From Mesorhizobium sp. WSM4904 (GTDB taxonomy: Bacteria; Pseudomonadota; Alphaproteobacteria; Rhizobiales; Rhizobiaceae): a stretch of DNA of 64,000 bases. The position numbers and the translations under genes were made by a program. The notes under the pieces are model-generated. The model ran no database searches. It worked only from the letters and a program-made list of their open reading frames with translations, and had not been told where the DNA came from. Each line of letters starts with the position of its first letter. Positions within the stretch are counted from its first letter, which is position 1. The stretch is from NCBI RefSeq assembly GCF_029674545.1, contig NZ_CP121354.1, forward strand, positions 4,349,001 to 4,413,000. The letters are read 5' to 3'. Positions 31,829 to 40,021 of this stretch are shown here, in pieces.

Positions 31829-31864
31829 AAAAAGCCCGGCGCAAGCGATCGCGCCGGGCTTTTT
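31829..31864. terminator. bidirectional terminator between the MFS gene and DUF2735 gene
   Basis: AAAAAGCCCGGCGC (31829-31842) and GCGCCGGGCTTTTT (31851-31864) are exact complements across an 8-base loop. A- and T-runs on both sides make it a terminator for the plus-strand MFS gene and the converging minus-strand DUF2735 gene. Confidence 0.92.
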
Positions 31865-31886
31865 CATGCCGAACTGGAACCGTTGG

Positions 31887-32081
31887 TCAGCTCTTGCGCT
31901 GCTGGATCTCTTCCTCGATCGCCGCCTCGTGATACCAGCCGTCAAAATCGGCGTGCGTATTGCGCAGCGAGGCAATCTCTGCCGCGAATTTGGCCTTTGC
32001 GCCCAAATTTGAGGCAGATGTCCGGCCTGCAAGCGGAAACATCAAAATCTTTGCCGACGGACGGGACGTGGTGACTTCCAT
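31887..32081 (-). CDS. DUF2735 domain-containing small protein
   Basis: A 64-residue protein, MEVTTSRPSAKILMFPLAGR at the start and WYHEAAIEEEIQQRKS at the end, matching DUF2735. I chose the ATG at 32081 because homologs begin M-T/E-x-T...SAKIxxFP and AAAGGCGG lies upstream. A reading from 32150 adds 23 residues without family support. DUF2735 genes commonly lie divergently beside glnII in Rhizobiales; the role is unknown. The shared upstream region carries a palindrome of NtrC geometry, so nitrogen control is plausible. Confidence 0.85.
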   Translation of the reverse strand: MEVTTSRPSAKILMFPLAGRTSASNLGAKAKFAAEIASLRNTHADFDGWYHEAAIEEEIQQRKS

Positions 32082-32179
32082 TGATGGCCGCCTTTCTTTT
32101 TCGGGAGCCAGTCGATTCAATCCTTTCTCAAAATAGGTCCTGCGATTCATTTAGGCAATATGCACACAAAAAGATCAGC

Positions 32180-32202
32180 ATTTGCATAAGATTTATGCAA
32201 AT
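32180..32202. promoter_or_regulatory. palindrome with NtrC-site geometry upstream of glnII
   Basis: ATTTGCATAA and TTATGCAAAT form an exact 10-3-10 inverted repeat. Its core TGCA...TGCA spans 17 bp, the spacing of the NtrC consensus TGCACC-N5-GGTGCA. It sits about 95-115 bp upstream of the glnII sigma-54 promoter, a normal enhancer distance, and about 100 bp from the divergent DUF2735 start. Confidence 0.65.
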
Positions 32203-32295
32203 TCTGCAGCTGAACGATTGCCGCGCATTGCTGAGGCGGCTCAGCAAAATCAACGCCTTGCCACGACCATTTTGCCGCACCCTGGACGGGGAGAG

Positions 32296-32310
32296 TGGCA
32301 CACGAATTGC
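32296..32310 (+). promoter_or_regulatory. sigma-54 promoter of glnII
   Basis: TGGCAC, five bases, TTGC matches the RpoN consensus exactly, with GG (32297-32298) and GC (32309-32310) separated by 10 bases. It lies 83 bp before the glnII start. glnII of rhizobia is known to be NtrC- and RpoN-dependent, so the match agrees with the literature on the family. Together with the palindrome it fills most of the 311-bp DUF2735-glnII gap. Confidence 0.85.
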
Positions 32311-32392
32311 TTTTTAACGATCGGCAGGCTGGCTCGAACCGGCCATGCATTGATGCCGCCGCGGCGGTGTCCAAGCAACGAGAGGCACTGGA

Positions 32393-33433
32393 ATGACCAA
32401 ATACAAGCTCGAGTATATCTGGCTCGACGGCTACACCCCGACCCCCAATCTGCGCGGCAAGACCCAGATCAAGGAGTTTGCCGAGTTCCCGACCCTCGAG
32501 CAGCTGCCGCTGTGGGGCTTCGACGGTTCCTCGACGAACCAGGCCGAAGGCCGCAGCTCGGATTGCGTGCTTAAGCCGGTCGCGCATTACCCGGATCCGG
32601 CCCGCACCAACGGCGTTCTCGTAATGTGCGAAGTCATGATGCCCGACGGTGTGACGCCGCACGCTTCGAACAGCCGCGCGACCATCCTCGACGACGAGGA
32701 TGCATGGTTCGGCTTCGAGCAGGAATATTTCTTCTACAAGGATGGTCGTCCGCTCGGCTTCCCCGAGAGCGGCTACCCGGCGCCGCAGGGCCCGTACTAC
32801 ACCGGCGTCGGCTACAAGAATGTCGGCGATGTCGCGCGCCAGATCGTCGAGGAGCATCTCGACCTCTGCCTCGCCGCCGGCATCAACCATGAGGGCATCA
32901 ATGCCGAGGTGGCCAAGGGCCAGTGGGAATTCCAGATCTTCGGCAAGGGCTCCAGGAAGGCTGCGGACCAGATGTGGATGGCGCGCTACCTGCTCCTGCG
33001 CCTCACCGAAAAGTACGGCATCGACATCGAGTTCCACTGCAAGCCGCTCGGCGACACCGACTGGAACGGCTCGGGCATGCACTGCAACTTCTCGACCAAG
33101 TACATGCGCGAAGTCGGCGGCAAGGCCTATTTCGAGGCGATGATGGCGCAGTTCGAAAAGAACCTGATGGATCATATCGCCGTCTACGGGCCGGACAACG
33201 ACAAGCGCCTGACCGGCAAGCATGAGACCGCGCCGTGGAACAAGTTCTCTTACGGTGTCGCCGACCGCGGCGCCTCGATCCGCGTTCCGCACTCCTTCAT
33301 CAAGAACGACTACAAGGGCTATCTGGAAGACCGTCGCCCGAACTCGCAGGGCGACCCCTACCAGATCGCCTCGCAGGTCCTGAAGACGATCTCGCAGGTT
33401 TCGACCGACGCGAAGGTTTCGGCGGCAGCCTGA
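32393..33433 (+). CDS. glnII: type II glutamine synthetase (GSII)
   Basis: A 346-residue eukaryote-like glutamine synthetase that makes glutamine from glutamate, ammonium and ATP. MTKYKLEYIWLDGYTPTPNLRGKT at the start, WGFDGSSTNQAEGRSSDCVLKP (about 41-62), the GINHEGINAEVAKGQWEFQI block and the C-terminal RRPNSQGDPYQIASQVLKT are GSII signatures. It lacks the adenylylation tyrosine region of GSI. GAGAGGCACTGGA precedes ATG 32393. Expression is predicted to be RpoN/NtrC dependent. Confidence 0.97.
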   Translation: MTKYKLEYIWLDGYTPTPNLRGKTQIKEFAEFPTLEQLPLWGFDGSSTNQAEGRSSDCVLKPVAHYPDPARTNGVLVMCEVMMPDGVTPHASNSRATILDDEDAWFGFEQEYFFYKDGRPLGFPESGYPAPQGPYYTGVGYKNVGDVARQIVEEHLDLCLAAGINHEGINAEVAKGQWEFQIFGKGSRKAADQMWMARYLLLRLTEKYGIDIEFHCKPLGDTDWNGSGMHCNFSTKYMREVGGKAYFEAMMAQFEKNLMDHIAVYGPDNDKRLTGKHETAPWNKFSYGVADRGASIRVPHSFIKNDYKGYLEDRRPNSQGDPYQIASQVLKTISQVSTDAKVSAAA

Positions 33434-33437
33434 TCGG

Positions 33438-33470
33438 TTCGTAGCGCAGACCTGGTGTCTGCGCTACGAA
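33438..33470 (+). other. perfect 14-bp stem-loop after glnII
   Basis: TTCGTAGCGCAGAC (33438-33451) is the exact complement of GTCTGCGCTACGAA (33457-33470) with a 5-base loop. No T-run follows; a true terminator lies 15 bp further on. It may stabilise the glnII 3' end. Confidence 0.65.
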
Positions 33471-33484
33471 TACCCTTCGAACTT

Positions 33485-33516
33485 AAACCCCGGCGCAATG
33501 ATGCCGGGGTTTTCTT
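33485..33516 (+). terminator. intrinsic terminator of glnII
   Basis: AAACCCCGGC (33485-33494) pairs with GCCGGGGTTT (33503-33512), followed by TCTTT. Positioned about 50 bp after the glnII stop on the plus strand. Confidence 0.8.
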
Positions 33517-33564
33517 TACACGAGAGATGCCGCAATGGGCCTTGGCTTCCGGAGAGGGGCAAAT

Positions 33565-33593
33565 AAAAACCCCGGCGAACCGGGGTTCTTTTT
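33565..33593. terminator. terminator facing glnA
   Basis: AACCCCGG (33568-33575) and CCGGGGTT (33580-33587) form a stem with a CGAA loop. Flanking A-rich sequence on the left gives a T-run for minus-strand glnA, which ends 18 bp away; TTCTTTTT on the right could also stop plus-strand transcripts. Confidence 0.75.
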
Positions 33594-33610
33594 GTAACGA
33601 TTTCTATTGC

Positions 33611-35020
33611 TTAGACCGAATAGTACATATCGTACTCGACCGGGTGCGGCGTCATCTCGAAGCGCATGACCTCAGCCATCTTCAGCTCGATATAGCTGTC
33701 GATCTGGTCGTCGTCGAAGACGCCGCCGGCCTTCAGGAAGCCGCGGTCCTTGTCGAGGCTCTGCAGCGCTTCGCGCAGCGAGCCGCAGACGGTCGGGATC
33801 TTCTTCAGCTCCTTAGGCGGCAGGTCGTAGAGGTCCTTGTCCATCGGCTGTCCGGGATGGATCTTGTTCTTGATGCCGTCGAGGCCGGCCATCAGCATGG
33901 CGGAGAAGCCGAGATAGGGGTTCGCGCCCGGGTCGGGGAAGCGGACCTCGACACGCTTCGACTTCGGCGACGAACCGAACGGAATGCGGCAGGACGCCGA
34001 ACGGTTGCGCGCCGAGTAGGCGAGCAGCACCGGCGCTTCGTAGCCAGGCACCAGGCGCTTGTAGGAGTTGGTGAGCGGGTTGGTGAAGGCGTTGATCGCC
34101 TTGGCGTGCTTGATGATGCCGCCGATATAGAACAGGCAGGTCTCCGACAGGCCGGCATATTCGTTGCCGGCGAAGGTCGGCTTGCCGCCCTTCCAGATCG
34201 ACTGGTGAACGTGCATGCCCGAGCCGTTGTCACCGAACACCGGCTTCGGCATGAAGGTGGCCGTCTTGCCATAGGCATTGGCGACCTGGTGCACGACATA
34301 CTTGTAGATCAGCATCTTGTCGGCGTTGCGCACCAGCGTGTCGAACTTGATGCCGAGCTCGTGCTGGGCGGCGGCGACCTCATGGTGATGCTTCTCGACT
34401 CGCACGCCCATCTCGGCGAGCACGGTCAGCATCTCGGAGCGCATGTCCTGGCAGGAATCGATCGGCGGCACAGGGAAATAGCCACCCTTGGTGCGAGGAC
34501 GATGGCCGAGGTTGCCCGTCTCGTAGTCGGTGTCGTCGTTGGACGGCAGTTCGGTCGAGTCGAGCCGGAAGCCGGTGTTATACGGGTCGGCCTTGTACTT
34601 GACGTCGTCGAACACGAAGAACTCGGCTTCCGGGCCGACATAGACGGTGTCGCCGATGCCTTCCGACTTCATGTAGGCCTCGGCCTTCTTGGCGGTGCCG
34701 CGCGGGTCGCGGTTATAGGCCTCGCCGGATACCGGATCGAGGATGTCGCACAGGATGACCATGGTCGACTGGGCGAAGAACGGATCCATGTGGACGGTAT
34801 CCGTGTCCGGCATCAGCACCATGTCGGACTCGTTGATCGCCTTCCAGCCGGCGATCGACGAGCCGTCGAACATGACGCCGTCGGCGAACATGTCTTCCTC
34901 GACCTCGACGACATCCATCGTCACATGCTGCAGCTTGCCCCTCGGATCGGTGAAGCGCAGGTCGACGAACTTCACGTCGTTGTCCTTGATCTGCTTCATG
35001 ATGTCTTTGGCTGTCGTCAT
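33611..35020 (-). CDS. glnA: type I glutamine synthetase (GSI)
   Basis: A 469-residue dodecameric GSI, the main ammonium-assimilating enzyme. Signatures include [16 protein letters not shown] (about 51-66), the GSGMHVHQS glutamate-binding loop and [17 protein letters not shown]. Tyr398 in DKDLYDLPP is the adenylylation site used by GlnE, so the enzyme should be covalently regulated, unlike GSII. AAGACATCATGAAACAG at the start region matches family N-termini. It follows glnB by 60 bp on the minus strand, the usual glnBA operon. Confidence 0.98.
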   Translation of the reverse strand: MTTAKDIMKQIKDNDVKFVDLRFTDPRGKLQHVTMDVVEVEEDMFADGVMFDGSSIAGWKAINESDMVLMPDTDTVHMDPFFAQSTMVILCDILDPVSGEAYNRDPRGTAKKAEAYMKSEGIGDTVYVGPEAEFFVFDDVKYKADPYNTGFRLDSTELPSNDDTDYETGNLGHRPRTKGGYFPVPPIDSCQDMRSEMLTVLAEMGVRVEKHHHEVAAAQHELGIKFDTLVRNADKMLIYKYVVHQVANAYGKTATFMPKPVFGDNGSGMHVHQSIWKGGKPTFAGNEYAGLSETCLFYIGGIIKHAKAINAFTNPLTNSYKRLVPGYEAPVLLAYSARNRSASCRIPFGSSPKSKRVEVRFPDPGANPYLGFSAMLMAGLDGIKNKIHPGQPMDKDLYDLPPKELKKIPTVCGSLREALQSLDKDRGFLKAGGVFDDDQIDSYIELKMAEVMRFEMTPHPVEYDMYYSV

Positions 35021-35080
35021 GTCATGTATCCCTGTGTAATGACGTTTTTTGATGATGACGGTTCAGAAAAGATGTGGGGC

Positions 35081-35476
<396 letters not shown>

Positions 35477-35480
35477 TCAA

Positions 35481-35495
35481 GCACGAAGCGTGCCA
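35481..35495 (-). promoter_or_regulatory. sigma-54-like promoter of glnB-glnA
   Basis: On the minus strand the sequence reads TGGCACGCTTCGTGCT: a full -24 TGGCAC and a -12 GTGC with the invariant GC in place, spaced correctly. It is 62 bp upstream of glnB. One mismatch to TTGC makes it weaker than the glnII promoter. An inverted pair ATGCAA (35550-35555) / TTGCAT (35570-35575) further upstream is a possible activator site. Beyond these elements the 346-bp glnB-nnrD gap shows nothing recognisable. Confidence 0.65.
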
Positions 35496-35765
35496 ATTCC
35501 CGGAGGTTGGAGACGGTATCGGGCGATTCAGATGCCATGTCGCACCCGGATGCAAATTCGGGTCATCCGTTGCATTGGATGCGTCATCGACGCCCAAAGC
35601 CTATACATCGCTCCTCCATCCGTCTGCGCAAAAATTGGGCAGATAGCGCAATTTGCAGGCAGATTCCCCTCCGGGTCCCGCCACTTTTGGGTGGCGTTCG
35701 GCGGTCGCCGTTTGCTTCGAACCGCAAATCGGACAATGCTTGATCGGATGGAGATCGGCAATCCC

Positions 35766-37292
35766 ATGCGCAATGAACTTCTTTCACCGGCCGAGATGGC
35801 CGAGGCAGACCGGCTGACGATTGCGGAAGGTCCGCTCGACGGCTACGGGCTGATGCGCCGCGCCGGCGCGGCCGTCGCGGCCGTGGTGCTGGTGCGCTAT
35901 CCGGCAGCCAGGCGGGTGCACGTGCTGTGCGGTCCCGGTAACAACGGTGGCGACGGTTATGTCGTTGCGCGCCTGCTCCGGGAGAGCGGCGTCGAGGTCG
36001 CGTTGTGGGTGTCGGGCGAGCCGCGTGCAGGCAGCGATGCCGCGTTCGCCGCGGCCGACTGCCCGCTCGAGCGCCGGCCGCTGTCTGCCTTCGCCGCCGA
36101 GGCCGGCTCGCTTGCAGTCGTCGCACTTTTCGGGGCAGGGCTTTCAAAGCCGCTGTCGGGCGACGCCGCAAGGTCGGTCCGGATCGTGACGGATCTCGGC
36201 TTGCCGGTCGTCGCCATAGACCTGCCTTCGGGCGTTTCCGGCGAAAGCGGAGCCATTCTCGGCTGCGCATTTCGCGCGGCCATAACCGTGACCTTCGTGC
36301 GAAAGAAGCCGGGGCATCTGCTTTTGCCGGGGCGTAAGATGTGCGGCGAGATCGTGCTGGCCGACATCGGCATCGGCGACGGGATCATCGCGCGGATCGC
36401 GCCGCAAACCTTCGAAAATGGACCGGCGCTTTGGCTGCCAGCCTTCCCGGTACCGGCCGTCGATGCGCATAAATACAGACGCGGTCACGCGAACGTCTTT
36501 TCCGGCGGACCTTCGGCGACAGGTGCCGCGCGCCTCTCGGCGCTTGCCGCCGCAAGAAGCGGGGCAGGGGCGGTGACCGTGCTTTCGCCGGCGAACGCCA
36601 TGCAGGTGAACGCCGCGCATCTGACCTCGATCATGCTGCGCAAGGCCGAAACGGTTGCCGATCTCGGCGCGTTCCTTACCGATCGCCGCCCTTCATCCTT
36701 CGTGCTCGGTCCTGGATTCGGCGTCGGTGAAAAGGCGCGCGATTTTGTCCTCGTGCTGCTCGGCGCCGGGCAGGGGCAGGACGCGGGCATTGAGGGATTG
36801 GTGCTCGATGCCGACGGCATCACCTCGTTTCGCGATGAGCCTGAGACGCTTTTCCAGGCTGCCCGAAAGTCCGGCGCGCCGGCGCTGGTGATGACACCGC
36901 ATGAGGGCGAGTTCGGCAGGCTGTTTCCTGACATTGCGGACGACGAGGCGCTTTCCAAGCTGGCCAAGGCGCGCGCGGCGGCGGCGCGGGCCAATGCCGT
37001 CATCGTCTATAAAGGCGCTGACACGGTTATCGCCGCGCCGGACGGACGCGCCGCCATCAACAGCAACGGAGCGCCATGGCTTGCCACCGCGGGTTCCGGC
37101 GATGTGCTGGCGGGCATCGTGGCCGGGCTCCTGGCGCAGGGCATGCCTGCCTTCGAGGCCGCCTGCGCTGGCGTCTGGATTCATGCCGAAGCGGGTAGCC
37201 GCTTCGGACCCGGTCTGATCGCCGAGGATCTTCCGCTGGCGATGGTGCCGGTGCTGCGCGAACTGACGGAAAGCGATTCCGTGAAACGCTGA
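35766..37292 (+). CDS. nnr: bifunctional NAD(P)H-hydrate epimerase / dehydratase
   Basis: A 508-residue repair enzyme for hydrated NAD(P)H. The N-terminal YjeF_N epimerase domain shows VHVLCGPGNNGGDGYVVARLL (about 48-68). The C-terminal ribokinase-like ADP/ATP-dependent dehydratase domain shows HKYRRGHANVFSGG and WLATAGSGDVLAGIVAGLLAQG (about 438-459). Of three in-frame ATGs (35736, 35748, 35766) only the last has a GGAGA site about ten bases upstream. It converges with the glycosyltransferase gene, stops 11 bp apart. Confidence 0.9.
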   Translation: MRNELLSPAEMAEADRLTIAEGPLDGYGLMRRAGAAVAAVVLVRYPAARRVHVLCGPGNNGGDGYVVARLLRESGVEVALWVSGEPRAGSDAAFAAADCPLERRPLSAFAAEAGSLAVVALFGAGLSKPLSGDAARSVRIVTDLGLPVVAIDLPSGVSGESGAILGCAFRAAITVTFVRKKPGHLLLPGRKMCGEIVLADIGIGDGIIARIAPQTFENGPALWLPAFPVPAVDAHKYRRGHANVFSGGPSATGAARLSALAAARSGAGAVTVLSPANAMQVNAAHLTSIMLRKAETVADLGAFLTDRRPSSFVLGPGFGVGEKARDFVLVLLGAGQGQDAGIEGLVLDADGITSFRDEPETLFQAARKSGAPALVMTPHEGEFGRLFPDIADDEALSKLAKARAAAARANAVIVYKGADTVIAAPDGRAAINSNGAPWLATAGSGDVLAGIVAGLLAQGMPAFEAACAGVWIHAEAGSRFGPGLIAEDLPLAMVPVLRELTESDSVKR

Positions 37293-37303
37293 ACCGCCCT
37301 AGT

Positions 37304-38383
37304 CTAGGCAGTTCGGGCGCCTTGCGGGCCGCGCGCCTGCGCCACGGCCTCCGCCAGCGCTGCAAGCACTCTTTCCTCGCTGACCCCGTTCGTGTCCTTT
37401 ATCCAGCTCGGCGTCGAAATCGGAGGCTCCAGAAACCGGACGTGGTCGTTCACCGGTCCGGTTTCATAGGCGCGGTTCGATCCGAAGATGAGCACGCACG
37501 GTCCCCCCAAAGCCGCGGCCGCGTGGCAGATGCCGCCATCAACGCCGAGAAAGACGGTCGAGGCGGCGATCTGGCACATGGCGTCTGCGATATCGGGGGT
37601 CGAGGTGAAATCCACCGCCTCCGGAAGCGCTATCCGGAGCTGGGCCGCGGCCTCGCGTTCACGCGGACCGCCGACGAGCCACACCGACCAGCCGCGCCTG
37701 ATGTGATCTTTCGCAACGGAAATGAAACGCTCCGCCGGCCACGAGCGGAAGTTGACGAATTCCGACGTATAGAGCGCCAGTGCCGGTCTTGCCGCATCGA
37801 TCCCATGCCGGATGCGCCAGGCCGAAACCTCCTCGGATGGAACCATCATTTTCGGCTGCGGCAGCCGCACATTGTCGGCAGGCCGTTCGCCCAGCATGGC
37901 AATCGCGCAGACCTGCTCGAACAGTCTTGTCTTGCGCGGCCCGAAAGCCACGAAGGATTTCGGCCATCCGGCCGGCAGCCGGTTGACGATGCCGAATTGG
38001 AGTTCGCGCGGATAGCCGATGCGCTCGGGGATGCCCGCCAGCCACGGCACCAGGCCCGCCTTGGTGCTGCTGGTGAGCATATAGGCCGCCTGATAATTCT
38101 CCCGGCGAAGTTCGCGCGCCAGGCGCGCCCGCTCCCCGAGGCCGGGATTCCAATGCCTCTCGACGATCCAGGCTTTGCGGATGTGCGGCATCAATCGCGC
38201 CAGCGGCGCGGCCAGCGGCGAGGTGACGACGTCGATCGGGTGTTCTGGAAACCTCTCGGCGAGAATCTGGATCGCCGAATGGCAACGGATGAAGTCGCCG
38301 ATTGCCGGCAAGCAGAAGACGAGAATGGGGCGCAACCCGCGATACCTTTTCGATCCGACACAGCCGCCGCGGACGGCAAGCAC
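37304..38383 (-). CDS. glycosyltransferase family 9 (heptosyltransferase-like) protein
   Basis: A 359-residue GT-B protein of the ADP-heptose:LPS heptosyltransferase family. The N-terminal domain contains ILVFCLPAIGDFIRCHSAIQIL (about 20-41). The C-terminal nucleotide-sugar half contains VWLVGGPRERE and ASTVFLGVDGGICHAAAALGGPCVLIFG. It starts with GTG 38383, supported by AAGGAACCGGC just upstream. It closes the minus-strand protease-inhibitor-ORF66 series, 12 bp after the preceding stop. It likely acts on a cell-surface glycan; which one is unknown. Confidence 0.85.
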   Translation of the reverse strand: MLAVRGGCVGSKRYRGLRPILVFCLPAIGDFIRCHSAIQILAERFPEHPIDVVTSPLAAPLARLMPHIRKAWIVERHWNPGLGERARLARELRRENYQAAYMLTSSTKAGLVPWLAGIPERIGYPRELQFGIVNRLPAGWPKSFVAFGPRKTRLFEQVCAIAMLGERPADNVRLPQPKMMVPSEEVSAWRIRHGIDAARPALALYTSEFVNFRSWPAERFISVAKDHIRRGWSVWLVGGPREREAAAQLRIALPEAVDFTSTPDIADAMCQIAASTVFLGVDGGICHAAAALGGPCVLIFGSNRAYETGPVNDHVRFLEPPISTPSWIKDTNGVSEERVLAALAEAVAQARGPQGARTA

Positions 38384-38395
38384 GCCGGTTCCTTG

Positions 38396-38596
38396 TCACG
38401 GAAGCGCTTCGCCATCAAGGATGCGGGCATGGAGTTCCAGATAGGCCTTCGCGGTTTTCGCGATCGGCAACCCCGTCGGCAGCCGACTCGCGGCCCTTGC
38501 GCGCGCCGGCTTGCGATCTCCGCAAGGCCGCGGCTGGAGCCCAAGCAAGGGATAGCGCTGCTTGGGTTCATGGCACTTTGCCAGCGCGGTCTTCAT
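38396..38596 (-). CDS. 66-residue hypothetical protein between inhibitor and glycosyltransferase genes
   Basis: An ORF of 66 codons fits exactly between the emfourin-type gene (12 bp upstream) and the GT9 gene (12 bp downstream). Codon third positions are GC-rich like the neighbours. The product is basic, with one Cys pair spaced about 17 residues and a C-terminal helix-like GLPIAKTAKAYLELHARILD. No strong ribosome binding site is visible and I recognise no family. Its packing is the main argument that it is real. Confidence 0.5.
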   Translation of the reverse strand: MKTALAKCHEPKQRYPLLGLQPRPCGDRKPARARAASRLPTGLPIAKTAKAYLELHARILDGEALP

Positions 38597-38608
38597 TGGA
38601 AAATAAGG

Positions 38609-38875
38609 CTAGAGCTGATCTTTCACCGCTTGAGCGATCGAGCGCGGAACCAAGGTTTCGGGCACCTGAAGCGTTTTGCTTCCGGTTTCCTTCTCCCAGG
38701 TGATGGTGAACGTGTATCTGTCGGCCCCGGGATCGCGGGGCAGCGGCCCCTTGCGGGCGAACAGTTCATCGAGGGTTGCCCTGTCCTTGGCGTCGAGCGC
38801 GGCCGCGTCGACGGTCCCGCGGCCCTTGAGGCCGGCGAAACCGCCCTGTCTTTCGATTATGAACCGTTCCGCCAT
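38609..38875 (-). CDS. emfourin-like inhibitor of the neighbouring M4 protease
   Basis: An 88-residue protein with the pattern of emfourin, the proteinaceous inhibitor described for protealysin-like proteases: FIIERQGGFAGLKGRG at residues 5-20, the ALDAKDRATLDELF helix and the strand pair YTFTITWEKETGSKTLQVPE. No signal peptide and no cysteine. AAGGGA lies eight bases before ATG 38875. It follows the protease gene on the same strand, the arrangement known for protealysin/emfourin pairs. Family assignment is from recall of the pattern, not from a search. Confidence 0.8.
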   Translation of the reverse strand: MAERFIIERQGGFAGLKGRGTVDAAALDAKDRATLDELFARKGPLPRDPGADRYTFTITWEKETGSKTLQVPETLVPRSIAQAVKDQL

Positions 38876-38902
38876 CGCGAGCTTCCCTTGCCTGCAACTG
38901 CA

Positions 38903-38924
38903 AGGTTCGCGGTGCCGCGAACCT
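38903..38924 (-). other. perfect hairpin between protease and inhibitor genes
   Basis: AGGTTCGCGG (38903-38912) and CCGCGAACCT (38915-38924) are exact complements separated by two bases. No T-run follows on the minus strand. In the protease-inhibitor mRNA it would form a very stable stem 27 bp before the inhibitor's ribosome binding region, a natural place to set the ratio of the two products. Confidence 0.7.
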
Positions 38925-38980
38925 GCGTCCGGCGCAGGGAACGCAGCTGGATTGGCGCCTTGTCGGCAAGGCCGAAACCG

Positions 38981-40021
38981 CTACGGCACGCCCACGCTCG
39001 TCCAGGCGCCGTCGACCGCAGCATATATGGCTGCATTGCTTGGAAACAAGCTCTTGGCGGCCGATCGCGTCAGCTTGGCGAAGGATTTGAAGCTCATGTT
39101 CTTCGTCGCCTTGCTGCTGGTCAAGGCGGCATACCAGACTTTGCCGGCCTCGTTCCAGGACTGCCCGCCGATGCTCTTGGCGGCAAGGTAGAAAGCATGG
39201 TTCGGGATGCCGCTGTTATAGTGCGGATCGCCCCCCGCCTGATACTTCTTGTAGTTGTCCGGCTGTGGCGAGAGGCAGTGCTTGGCGCCTGGGTTCGCCA
39301 TGTCGCGCAGGCATGTGTAGCCCTTGGCCGTCGCGGCCGGGCCCATGATCCCGGAGCCGATCAGCCAGTCCGCCTGGTCGGAGGTTTGCTTGCCTTCCCA
39401 TTGGCGGAACATCGAACCGAACACGTCCGAGATGCTTTCATTGAGCGCGCCCGCTTCGTCGGTATAGACAAGCCCCGCAGTATATTGCGTCACGCCATGC
39501 GTGAGCTCATGGGCGATGACATCGTTCGACTTGGTGAAGTCGATGAATATCTGGCCGTCGCCGTCGCCATAGGTCATCTGGCTGCCGTTCCAGAAAGCGT
39601 TGTTGTAATCCTTGTCGTAATGGATGGACGACATCAGGGTCATTCCAAGGTCGTCGACCGAGTTGCGGCCGAAGCAGGTCTGGAAGAACGCGGCGACTGC
39701 GGTTGTCTCGTTGAACGTTCGCTTCGCGGTCTGATCGGAGGAGTTGCCGGGATTGGCGACGGGGCTTCCAGGCAACGACGTCGTGCCCTGGCAGTCATAG
39801 ACCGTGACCTTTGGCGCGGTCGCCAGTGCCAGGGCGCTTGGCTTGACCACGAGGCGTGCCTGGATGGCCTGGTTTTGCGCGCTCCGCAGCTTGCGCCAGA
39901 TCGGCTCGAGATCAGCCGTGAGACGACATGCGTCCCGAGCGGCCTTGGGGAGCGACGTATCTTTCGAAAAACGATCGAGAACTTCCTTCGGAACGATAAA
40001 GCATCCGCAACGCGCAAGCAT
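38981..40021 (-). CDS. protealysin-like M4 family metalloprotease
   Basis: A 346-residue thermolysin-family zinc protease. HELTH at residues 171-175 supplies two zinc ligands and the general base; Glu195 in GALNESISD is the third ligand and His275 in PNHAFYLAAK the second catalytic His. The N-terminus (CGCFIVPKEVLDRFSKD) matches the short protealysin-type propeptide, and there is no signal peptide, as in protealysin. I chose ATG 40021, which has GGAG nine bases upstream; ATG 40036, five codons earlier, has none. First gene of the minus-strand operon with its inhibitor. Confidence 0.88.
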   Translation of the reverse strand: MLARCGCFIVPKEVLDRFSKDTSLPKAARDACRLTADLEPIWRKLRSAQNQAIQARLVVKPSALALATAPKVTVYDCQGTTSLPGSPVANPGNSSDQTAKRTFNETTAVAAFFQTCFGRNSVDDLGMTLMSSIHYDKDYNNAFWNGSQMTYGDGDGQIFIDFTKSNDVIAHELTHGVTQYTAGLVYTDEAGALNESISDVFGSMFRQWEGKQTSDQADWLIGSGIMGPAATAKGYTCLRDMANPGAKHCLSPQPDNYKKYQAGGDPHYNSGIPNHAFYLAAKSIGGQSWNEAGKVWYAALTSSKATKNMSFKSFAKLTRSAAKSLFPSNAAIYAAVDGAWTSVGVP

